Shown one piece after another: positions 1-6,512 of a stretch of 9,315 nt of DNA; the stretch's first letter is position 1, and the number at the start of each line of letters is the position of its first letter. The notes below the pieces were generated by a model. It searched no databases. It saw only the letters and a list, made by a program, of their open reading frames with translations, and was not told the origin of the DNA. The stretch comes from SCTG01 sp036005325. Lineage in GTDB: Bacteria; Nitrospirota; Nitrospiria; Nitrospirales; NS-4. Position numbers and translations under genes: made by a program. The stretch lies in the NCBI GenBank assembly GCA_036005325.1, contig DASYQR010000164.1, positions 1 to 9,315 of the forward strand, read 5' to 3'.

Positions 1-412
1 GGACCTCTGGGAGCGCTCGGAAGTGTTCGATTCCTTCCGCGAGCCGAAGCTCAAGGGCAAGTGCGCCGACTGCGAGTACTCCGACATCTGCGGCGGCTGC
101 CGCGCCCGTCCTTACGCGGACCATGGGGACTGGCTGGACGCGGATGAGTGGTGCCTCTACACCCCAAAGGGCGGCCCCAAGGTCAAGGTGAGCGAGATCG
201 GCGTGGATGAGGCCCCGGGAACCTTCGAGGTGCGCTGGAACGACGAGGCCACCGCGCGCTTTAAGCGCATCCCCTACTTCATGCAGGCGATGGTCAAGAA
301 GAGCGTGGAGGCCAAGGCGCGCGAGCGCGGCCTCTCCACGATCACGCCCGAGTTCATGGAGGAACTCCGCAAGGCCCGTTTCGGCAACGACAAACCGGTG
401 TTTAGGTTCTGA
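1..412 (+). CDS. Radical SAM/SPASM protein (AhbC/AhbD/NirJ-like), C-terminal part with PCP_red domain, 5' partial
   Basis: The reading frame is open from base 2 to the TGA at 410-412, with no credible start inside the window, so only the last ~136 residues are visible and the radical SAM barrel with its CxxxCxxC motif lies upstream. A SPASM-type auxiliary Fe-S cluster region is seen: Cys codons at 62, 71, 89, 98 and 152, spaced C-x2-C-x5-C-x2-C-x17-C, including the string CGGCRARPYA. CGGCRARAY-like strings are typical of the heme-related enzymes AhbC, AhbD and NirJ, which modify tetrapyrrole side chains. After a short linker, bases ~236-385 encode a segment with the pattern W..EA..R..RIP.F....V....E..AR..GL..IT, which resembles the PCP_red domain (C-terminal domain of light-independent protochlorophyllide reductase subunits). 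The next gene starts inside the stop codon (TGATG), so translation is probably coupled. A tetrapyrrole role is inference; the exact substrate cannot be told from this fragment. Confidence 0.8.
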   Translation, partial: DLWERSEVFDSFREPKLKGKCADCEYSDICGGCRARPYADHGDWLDADEWCLYTPKGGPKVKVSEIGVDEAPGTFEVRWNDEATARFKRIPYFMQAMVKKSVEAKARERGLSTITPEFMEELRKARFGNDKPVFRF

Positions 413-924
413 TGGACAAGTTCATCGACGCATTTGTCAACCAGTGGATTCCGATCGTGAACCACTGGCTGCATCTGATGTCGGCAATCCTGTGGATCGG
501 GGGGCTGGGCCTGTTGATGATGGCGGTCGTACCGGCCCTGCGCAAATCGGTCCCCGGCGAGCTCGTCAAGCCGCTCGCCAACGCCATCTACCGGAAGTAC
601 CAGCGGGTCATCGGCGCGCTCATGCTGATCATCCTGGCCACGGGGGGAATCAACATCGCCTACGTCAACAAGCTGATGAAATCTGACAACGGCGAGGGCT
701 TCACCAATCCCTACATCATCGCGCTCGGCATCAAGCTGTTCTTCGTCATGTGCATCATGACGATCTTCCTCTACAACATCATGTTCCCGCCGGAGCCCGT
801 GCAGAAGGGGCAGGCCGAGGAGGAAGAAATGGATCCCGAAGGCGTCCCGTTCCTCCGCGCATCCTTCTGGTTCGGCATCTTCATCGTCCTCATGGCCTCG
901 ACCCTCAAGCACCTGCACCACTAA
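412..924 (+). CDS. CopD-like four-helix membrane protein
   Basis: The 170-residue product starts at the ATG 412-414, which overlaps the preceding TGA by one base; a weak TAGG lies 5 bases upstream. Four hydrophobic segments are visible at about residues 19-40, 66-86, 101-123 and 148-165. Helix 1 carries HWLHLMSAILWIGG (H18, H21, W28, GG30-31), the pattern of the CopD/HemJ-like superfamily of small membrane proteins, and helix 3 carries a buried K108 (ALGIKLFF) as is common in that group. A loop at 134-143 is strongly acidic (EEEEMD), and the C-terminus ends in HLHH. The family includes copper-uptake CopD domains and the distantly related protoporphyrinogen oxidase HemJ. The one-base overlap with a heme-type radical SAM gene makes a role in tetrapyrrole or heme handling in the inner membrane plausible, but this is inference; copper transport remains an alternative. 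There is no signal peptide apart from helix 1. Confidence 0.75.
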   Translation: MDKFIDAFVNQWIPIVNHWLHLMSAILWIGGLGLLMMAVVPALRKSVPGELVKPLANAIYRKYQRVIGALMLIILATGGINIAYVNKLMKSDNGEGFTNPYIIALGIKLFFVMCIMTIFLYNIMFPPEPVQKGQAEEEEMDPEGVPFLRASFWFGIFIVLMASTLKHLHH

Positions 925-932
925 GTTACAAT

Positions 933-2108
933 ATGCCTATGCCACGAACGGCACCGGCCACTTTACCGTTTCCCTTTCCTTTCTCCTCCCATCTGTTTCT
1001 TAGAGTCCTTCTGATGGCAGCCTGCGCGGCCCTCCTGGCCTGCGGCGACACTCACAAGCCCAAGGTCGCAGAGGCGGCGAAGAAACCGGCCCAGCAATTC
1101 ACGGCAACGGCGGAAAATTTGAAGTACATCAAAGTGGAAGAAGTTCGGCGCACATCCGGAGGCTCCACGATCGCGCTGAACGGCCGGGTCACGTTCGATG
1201 AGAGCCGAACGGCACAAATCGGGTCACCGGTCGAGGGCCGGGTGATCCGAGTGCTGGCGAAGCCGGGCGATCGGGTTCAGCACGGCCAATCGCTTCTGGT
1301 CATCCACAGCCCGAATTTCACGCTGGTGGAGTCGGCAGAGCAGAAGGCCCGCTCGGCCCTCCGCGTCGCTGAAAAGAATTTTTCCCGCGCGCAACGTCTC
1401 TTCGCTGAAGGCGCGGCGTCCCAGCGTGAAGTCACCGAAGCGGAAGACGTCTTGACCCAAGCGCGCGCCGAACACGAGCGGGCTAAAGCGGACCTGGCGA
1501 CCCTGGGCGGAAGCCAGGAACACCTCTCCGCCGAATTTCATCTGCGATCTCCCATCAATGGAGTTGTGGTCACGAGAAATCAGGCCGTATCCCTCGGCGC
1601 GGAGGTCCAGCCTGGAAGCGGCATGTTGTTCATCGTGGCGGACCTATCGAAGGTCTGGGTCCTCGCGGATCTCCCGGAACGGGAAATGCAGGGCGTGCAT
1701 CCTGGCCTACCGGTCGAAGTGGAGGCTCAGGCCTACCCCGGGGTCAAGTTTCCGGGTACCGTCGAGTACGCCAGCGAACTGCTGGATCAAACAACCCGCA
1801 CCGCGAAGCTCCGGTGTCTGATTCCCAACGGCCAGCTCCGTCTCAAACCCGAGATGTTCGTGGACGTCACACTGCACCGCCCCCAGGTCGATCTTCTCAT
1901 CCCCACCTCCGCCATCGTGACGAAAGGGGATCAGTTTTTTGTGTACGTCGAGGACGACGAGAAGCAGAGGACCTATACGCCCCGCGAGGTCACACTGGGC
2001 CCCGAGATGGGCACGATTGTGCCTGTGGTCAAAGGCCTGAAGGGCGGCGAGCGCATCGTCGTCGAAGGCGCGATCCTTCTCGATTCCGCATTCCACAAGC
2101 TGCTCTGA
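933..2108 (+). CDS. czcB: Periplasmic adaptor lipoprotein of a heavy-metal RND efflux pump (CzcB type)
   Basis: This is the membrane fusion subunit that links an inner-membrane RND pump to an outer membrane channel. From the ATG at 933 it has 391 residues. A lipoprotein signal is visible: R24, a hydrophobic stretch, then the lipobox LLAC with C37 (codon 1041-1043) as the expected lipidated residue. Then come a first lipoyl half (~95-125, SPVEGRV...KPGDRV..GQ.L), an alpha-helical hairpin (~132-194, rich in Ala, Glu, Arg), a second lipoyl half (~204-242, LRSPINGVV), a beta-barrel (~243-318) and a membrane-proximal domain up to the C-terminus. There is no His- or Met-rich metal-binding N-terminal segment such as some CzcB/CusB proteins carry. 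The start is uncertain: the frame is open back to 750, overlapping the previous gene; no clear Shine-Dalgarno precedes 933 or 939; and the ATG at 1014 would leave too short a signal peptide. The pump gene follows after 12 bases. The symbol is given at family level only. Confidence 0.88.
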   Translation: MPMPRTAPATLPFPFPFSSHLFLRVLLMAACAALLACGDTHKPKVAEAAKKPAQQFTATAENLKYIKVEEVRRTSGGSTIALNGRVTFDESRTAQIGSPVEGRVIRVLAKPGDRVQHGQSLLVIHSPNFTLVESAEQKARSALRVAEKNFSRAQRLFAEGAASQREVTEAEDVLTQARAEHERAKADLATLGGSQEHLSAEFHLRSPINGVVVTRNQAVSLGAEVQPGSGMLFIVADLSKVWVLADLPEREMQGVHPGLPVEVEAQAYPGVKFPGTVEYASELLDQTTRTAKLRCLIPNGQLRLKPEMFVDVTLHRPQVDLLIPTSAIVTKGDQFFVYVEDDEKQRTYTPREVTLGPEMGTIVPVVKGLKGGERIVVEGAILLDSAFHKLL

Positions 2109-2120
2109 GACTCCCGACAT

Positions 2121-5100
2121 ATGCTCGACCGACTCATCGACCTGGCGGTCCACCGCCGGATGGCAACGCTCCTGTTCGCCTTGGGTTTCCTGGGGTACGG
2201 GCTCTTTGCCTATTTCAACCTGCCCATCGAGGCCTATCCGGACGTCACGAACCTTCAAGTCAATATCATCACCCTCTTTCCCGGACAGGCCGCCGAAGAA
2301 GTGGAACGGCAGGTGACCATCCCGCTGGAGCGCGGGCTGAGCGCTCTGCCCAAGGCGATTGACCTTCGGTCGGTGTCGGTCTTCGGGCTTTCGTACATCA
2401 TCGTTACGTTCGACGACGAAGTAGACATGTACTTCGCCCGGCAGGTGGTGACCGAACGGCTCCGTCAGGTGGACCTGCCGGACGGGGTGGTTCCGGTCCT
2501 CGGTCCCCAGATCACCCCGCTGGGCGAAGTCTATCAATTCACGCTGGAAGGCGGGGGCAAATCCCCCACTGAGTTGCGGACGCTGCTGGACTGGACGGTC
2601 GTCCCGCATCTCAAGCAGATTCCGGGCGTCGCCGACGTGGTGGTCCTCGGCGGATTCCGCAAGGAGACGCATATTCTCGTGGACCCCGACCGCCTGAAGG
2701 CGCATGGACTCATGCTGACGACAGTCTATGAAGCCTTGTCCCGGTCCAACGCCAACATCGGGGCCGGGTACATCCGGCATGGCCAGGAACAATACATCGT
2801 CCGCGGGCTCGGGCTGATCCGCACGCCTGAGGACATGAAGGAAGTCGTGCTGTCGGCCGAGAAGGGCACCCCAGTACGCATCCGGGACGTGGCCGCCATT
2901 GTGGAAGCTCACACGCCGCGCCAGGGAGCAGTCGGCCGGGGCCCCAATATGGAAGCGATCGAAGGCTTCGTCCTGATGCGTCGCGGGGAGAATCCGTCCG
3001 TCCTGTTGGATTTGGTCCGCAACAAGGTGGACCGCTTGAATAATGGCATCCTCCCGGAGGGGACGAAGATCGTGCCGTTCATCGACCGCACGACGTTCGT
3101 CCAACGCACTCTGCACACCGTCCGCACCAATCTTTTGGAAGGTGCCTTGCTGGTGACGGGAGTGGTCTGGCTCTTCCTGCGCGCGTGGCGCGGATCTGTG
3201 GCCGTCGCCGTCGTGATCCCCGCTTCACTCCTGACTGCCTTCATGGGCCTCTACTTGATCAAGGTTCCAGCCAACCTGATCTCGATGGGGGCGATCGATT
3301 TCGGCATCATCGTGGACGGGGCCGTGATTCTCATCGAAAACATCTACCGGCGTCTTGCGGAACGCCACCCCGATCCGCACCGGATCCCGATCGTCATCAC
3401 CCAGGCGGCCAAAGAGGTGGCCGGCCCGACGCTGTTCTCCATTGCGATCATCATGGCGGCGCTGATCCCGATCTACTCATTCGAACGTGTCGAAGGTCGG
3501 ATCTTCAAGCCGATGGCTTACACCTATGCCTTCTCGCTGGCCGGCGCCCTCCTGTTTTCATTCACGATCGTCCTGGCCCTGGCGGCCCTGCTCATCAAGA
3601 ACGCCCCGCACGAAGAGCGCGAACCCTGGTTCCTGGCGGCGGCTCGCCGAACGATCGACCCCCTTGTCGTGCAGGCCCTCCGCTTTCGGGCGGTGGTCAT
3701 CGCCGGCATGGTCGTCCTCCTGCTTCTCTCAGCCTTCCTGATGACCAGGCTGGGGACAGAATTCCTTCCGGAACTCAACGAAGGGGACCTCCATGTGTAC
3801 GTGGAAATGCCGAATTCCATTTCCTTGCCGGAAGGCCAGCGGATCCTGGCGGAGACCCGCAAGCTCCTCATGCAATTCCCAGAGGTCATAGACGTCCTCT
3901 CGGAACAGGGACGCCCCGAGGACGGCACCGACACCATCGGGCCCAATCAGAGCGAGACCTTTATTCACCTCTATCCACAGGAAGACTGGCAGACTGGCCG
4001 AACCAAGGAGCAACTGGTGGAGGCCATGCGTCGGCAGGTCACGCAAATCCCGGGCGTCATGTTCAATTTTTCCCAGCCCATCGCGGACAACATCGAGGAA
4101 GCCATCAGCGGTATCCGCGGCCAGATCGTCGTGAAGATCTATGGCGAGGACCAGGGCGTCCTGCAGGAGAAGGCGGACCAGGTGCTCGCCGTCTTGAAGA
4201 CCGTCAGTGAAGTCGAGGACCCTGCGGTCTACCGTACGGGGAAAATCCCGCACCTCGTCGTCGAAGTGGACCGGTCCCAAATCGCGCGGTACGGTCTCAC
4301 GATCGCCGACGTCGAGCGGACCATAGAGACCGCCATCGGAGGCCGCATCGCCACGGAGTCCTGGGAGGGCGAGAAGCGGTTCGGCATCCGCGTGCTCCTG
4401 GCCGAACCCAACCGCGCCAACGCTTCCCGCATCGGGGAGCTTACGATTGGCACGCCAGCCGGGGGCCGCATCCGCGTGGACACGTTCGCCAAAATCCGCG
4501 TGACCGAGGGGCAGGCCCAAATCTGGCGGCAGAACAACAGCAAATTTATCGCGGTCAAATGTAATATCGGGAACCGGGACATGGGCAGCTTCGTCGCCGA
4601 AGCGATGGAAAAGGTGGGCGCCTCGGTCAAACTCCCGGAAGGCTATTACCTGACATGGGGGGGCGAATTCGAGAATCAGCAACGGGCCATGGCCCGCTTG
4701 CAGGTGGTGGTTCCCATGGCCCTCGTGGCCGTGATGGCGCTCCTCTATTTCGCCTTCGGCTCGTTCCGAGACTCGTTGCTGATCATTCTCGTCGCGCCCT
4801 GTGCCTTCGTGGGCGGCATCGTAACTCTGTGGCTGACCGGCACCATCTTTTCGGTCTCAGCCGCCGTCGGCCTGATTGCACTCATGGGTCAGACTGTGCT
4901 GAACGGCGTGCTCCTCGTCGCCACTTTCCGGCAATTGCAGCAAGAGGAGGAACCAATGACGATCAACGAACTCATTCGTAAGGGCGTCAGCATCCGGCTG
5001 CGCGCCCTGCTCATGACGGCCTTGCTCGCCGGACTCGGCCTGGTCCCCGCCGCCGTTTCGCATGGCATGGGGTCTGAAACCCAGCGGCCTTTCGCGCTGG

Positions 5101-6509
5101 TAATCATCGGAGGGATCGTCACCTCCACGGCGCTGACCCTGTTCCTCATCCCCGTGCTCTTCAGCTTCCGCATTTTCTGGAAGCTGGAGCGTCCCGGCGT
5201 GATCGCGCATTCTGCTCCAACTTCCCTCATGTGTCTGGTCTTGGTGGGCCTGTTGTCAATGCCGGCGACCGTCTCAGCCCAGGTCAGCCAGGACGCTCCT
5301 GCGCCTCCGGCGTCTTCAGTCCCCCCGTTGACCCTGGAGGGCGCCTTTAAGGCCTATGCAGACGGCAACCTTGAACTCAAGGCCGCGCAGGCACAGGTTG
5401 AGGCGGCCCGCCAGCAGGTCCGCGCCGCTGGCCTGTTGGAAAACCCAACCATCTCCCATTCGCAAGGCCACAATAGTTCTGGAACGCCGACCACTGGCGA
5501 TCATTATTATTCCAATACGCTTTCCCAGACTGTCCCGATCGCCGGACAGCTCGGCCTCCGCCGACAGGTCGCCGAAGCCAACCGGGACGCAATTGAAGGA
5601 GCTTTCGGGTTCCGCGATGTCGCACTTCGCATGGCGGTGCTGCGGGCCTATTCGCGCCTGCTTGCGGCCCAGCAGCGGGTCCTATCAGCCCGCCAGGACC
5701 TCGTCTCACTCGAAGAAGTGGTCGAGGTCCTCAAGAAACGCGTCAGCTCCGGCGCGGCCGCCCAGTATGACCTCGTCCGCGGCGAACTGGAGGCCGAGCG
5801 GGTGCGGACCGACTTGAGCGATGCGCTGGCGGACGAAAAGGGAGTGCGCGAAGAATTGCGAAAGGCCATCGGGCCGGCCGCGCCTGCCGGCTCATTTGCG
5901 GTAACCCCCATTGACCTGAGCCCGTCGTATGCGGAGGTCGACGCCCTTTTGACATTGGCTCCCCTCTCGCGCGGCGATCTGAAAGCCGCCAGAGCCTTTT
6001 CCGGCGGGGCCGAAGCCTCGGCCACTCTGGCTCGTCGCGAAGCGGTGCCGGACCTCACCTTCAGCCTGGGCCTGCTCAATACCACCAGCCCGACCAGTAT
6101 GGATATCCTGGCGGGCCTGTCAGTACCCATACCGGTCTTCCGCCGCGGGCAGGGCACGATCCAGGCCGCGCGTTCCACGGCGGACGCTGCGCGGTTCGAC
6201 GTGCAGGCATTGGAAACCCGCATCCACACGGAAGTCATTCGCGCTATCGCCGTATACCAGCAGCGTCGGGCCGAGCGGGATCGATATCAGAGTGCCGTCA
6301 AGCAAAAGGCTGAACGCTTGCTGCGGATTGCGCAGACCGCATACCGTGAAGGAGCTCGCGGGATCTTGGAGCTCGTGGATGCCTATCGGACGAACCGCGA
6401 GGTTCGTCTGCGCGATCTCGAATTAAGGACTGCGGTGGAAGCCGCCGGGTTTGATGTGGCGGAAGCCGTCGGCGATCTGACAGCCTATACTGCGGCCCTG
6501 CCGCAATAA
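2121..6509 (+). CDS. czcA: CzcA-type heavy-metal RND efflux pump fused in frame to a CzcC/TolC-type outer membrane factor
   Basis: The 1462-residue product combines two proteins that are normally separate. Residues 1 to ~1026 form a complete HME-RND proton/metal antiporter (usual length ~1030-1060): helix 1 at ~12-32, helices 2-7 at ~335-545, helices 8-12 at ~863-1018, and two large periplasmic loops. Helix 4 holds DFGIIVDGAVILIEN with D393, D399 and E406, spaced exactly as the proton-relay D402, D408 and E415 of Cupriavidus CzcA; this motif is typical of divalent-cation pumps, not of CusA. GRPEDGTD at 597-604 is a further family motif. Residues ~1027-1053 look like a signal peptide (hydrophobic LMCLVLVGLLSM, cleavage site VSA/Q at 1053-1054). 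Residues ~1054-1462 form an outer membrane efflux protein with two helical-hairpin repeats (~1065-1240, ~1265-1455). If the signal is cut by signal peptidase, pump and channel would separate after synthesis. The ATG at 2121 follows the adaptor by 12 bases, with only a weak GAGA upstream. See the junction entry for the alternative of two genes. Confidence 0.88.
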   Translation: MLDRLIDLAVHRRMATLLFALGFLGYGLFAYFNLPIEAYPDVTNLQVNIITLFPGQAAEEVERQVTIPLERGLSALPKAIDLRSVSVFGLSYIIVTFDDEVDMYFARQVVTERLRQVDLPDGVVPVLGPQITPLGEVYQFTLEGGGKSPTELRTLLDWTVVPHLKQIPGVADVVVLGGFRKETHILVDPDRLKAHGLMLTTVYEALSRSNANIGAGYIRHGQEQYIVRGLGLIRTPEDMKEVVLSAEKGTPVRIRDVAAIVEAHTPRQGAVGRGPNMEAIEGFVLMRRGENPSVLLDLVRNKVDRLNNGILPEGTKIVPFIDRTTFVQRTLHTVRTNLLEGALLVTGVVWLFLRAWRGSVAVAVVIPASLLTAFMGLYLIKVPANLISMGAIDFGIIVDGAVILIENIYRRLAERHPDPHRIPIVITQAAKEVAGPTLFSIAIIMAALIPIYSFERVEGRIFKPMAYTYAFSLAGALLFSFTIVLALAALLIKNAPHEEREPWFLAAARRTIDPLVVQALRFRAVVIAGMVVLLLLSAFLMTRLGTEFLPELNEGDLHVYVEMPNSISLPEGQRILAETRKLLMQFPEVIDVLSEQGRPEDGTDTIGPNQSETFIHLYPQEDWQTGRTKEQLVEAMRRQVTQIPGVMFNFSQPIADNIEEAISGIRGQIVVKIYGEDQGVLQEKADQVLAVLKTVSEVEDPAVYRTGKIPHLVVEVDRSQIARYGLTIADVERTIETAIGGRIATESWEGEKRFGIRVLLAEPNRANASRIGELTIGTPAGGRIRVDTFAKIRVTEGQAQIWRQNNSKFIAVKCNIGNRDMGSFVAEAMEKVGASVKLPEGYYLTWGGEFENQQRAMARLQVVVPMALVAVMALLYFAFGSFRDSLLIILVAPCAFVGGIVTLWLTGTIFSVSAAVGLIALMGQTVLNGVLLVATFRQLQQEEEPMTINELIRKGVSIRLRALLMTALLAGLGLVPAAVSHGMGSETQRPFALVIIGGIVTSTALTLFLIPVLFSFRIFWKLERPGVIAHSAPTSLMCLVLVGLLSMPATVSAQVSQDAPAPPASSVPPLTLEGAFKAYADGNLELKAAQAQVEAARQQVRAAGLLENPTISHSQGHNSSGTPTTGDHYYSNTLSQTVPIAGQLGLRRQVAEANRDAIEGAFGFRDVALRMAVLRAYSRLLAAQQRVLSARQDLVSLEEVVEVLKKRVSSGAAAQYDLVRGELEAERVRTDLSDALADEKGVREELRKAIGPAAPAGSFAVTPIDLSPSYAEVDALLTLAPLSRGDLKAARAFSGGAEASATLARREAVPDLTFSLGLLNTTSPTSMDILAGLSVPIPVFRRGQGTIQAARSTADAARFDVQALETRIHTEVIRAIAVYQQRRAERDRYQSAVKQKAERLLRIAQTAYREGARGILELVDAYRTNREVRLRDLELRTAVEAAGFDVAEAVGDLTAYTAALPQ
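5186..5201 (+). promoter_or_regulatory. Possible internal ribosome binding site and GTG start at the pump/outer membrane factor junction
   Basis: GGAG at 5186-5189 lies 9 bases before an in-frame GTG at 5199-5201 (residue 1027 of the fused protein). Initiation there would give a free 436-residue outer membrane factor beginning with the signal-peptide-like segment. The GTG overlaps a TGA (5200-5202) in another frame, as GTGA, which is the usual layout of two overlapping genes. A second in-frame ATG at 5229 has no good ribosome site and would leave a very short signal peptide. A point against the GTG start is that its signal peptide would have no Lys or Arg at the N-terminus, whereas the fused form places FRIFWKLER just before it. 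Use of this site is inference. Confidence 0.4.
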
Positions 6510-6512
6510 CGT

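Noticed and set aside
750..932. Upstream extension of the adaptor frame to an ATG at 750
   Set aside because: It overlaps the CopD-like gene in another frame, its translation has no family resemblance, and it would push the lipoprotein signal far from the N-terminus.
927..932. TACAAT as a -10 promoter element just before the adaptor gene
   Set aside because: One mismatch from TATAAT, but no acceptable -35 hexamer 16-18 bases upstream (CTCAAG region), and transcription would then start at or after the likely start codons.
1707..3116. Long open frame on the minus strand across the adaptor and pump genes (469 codons), and a similar one at 3729-4682
   Set aside because: Antisense to well-supported efflux genes. 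The translations are rich in His, Arg, Asp and Gln with no recognisable domain, as expected of shadow frames in high-GC DNA.
2121..5198. Assignment of the pump as CusA (copper/silver)
   Set aside because: Helix 4 carries the DFG..VDGAV...EN motif of divalent-cation pumps rather than the version seen in CusA, and the adaptor lacks a Met-rich N-terminus.
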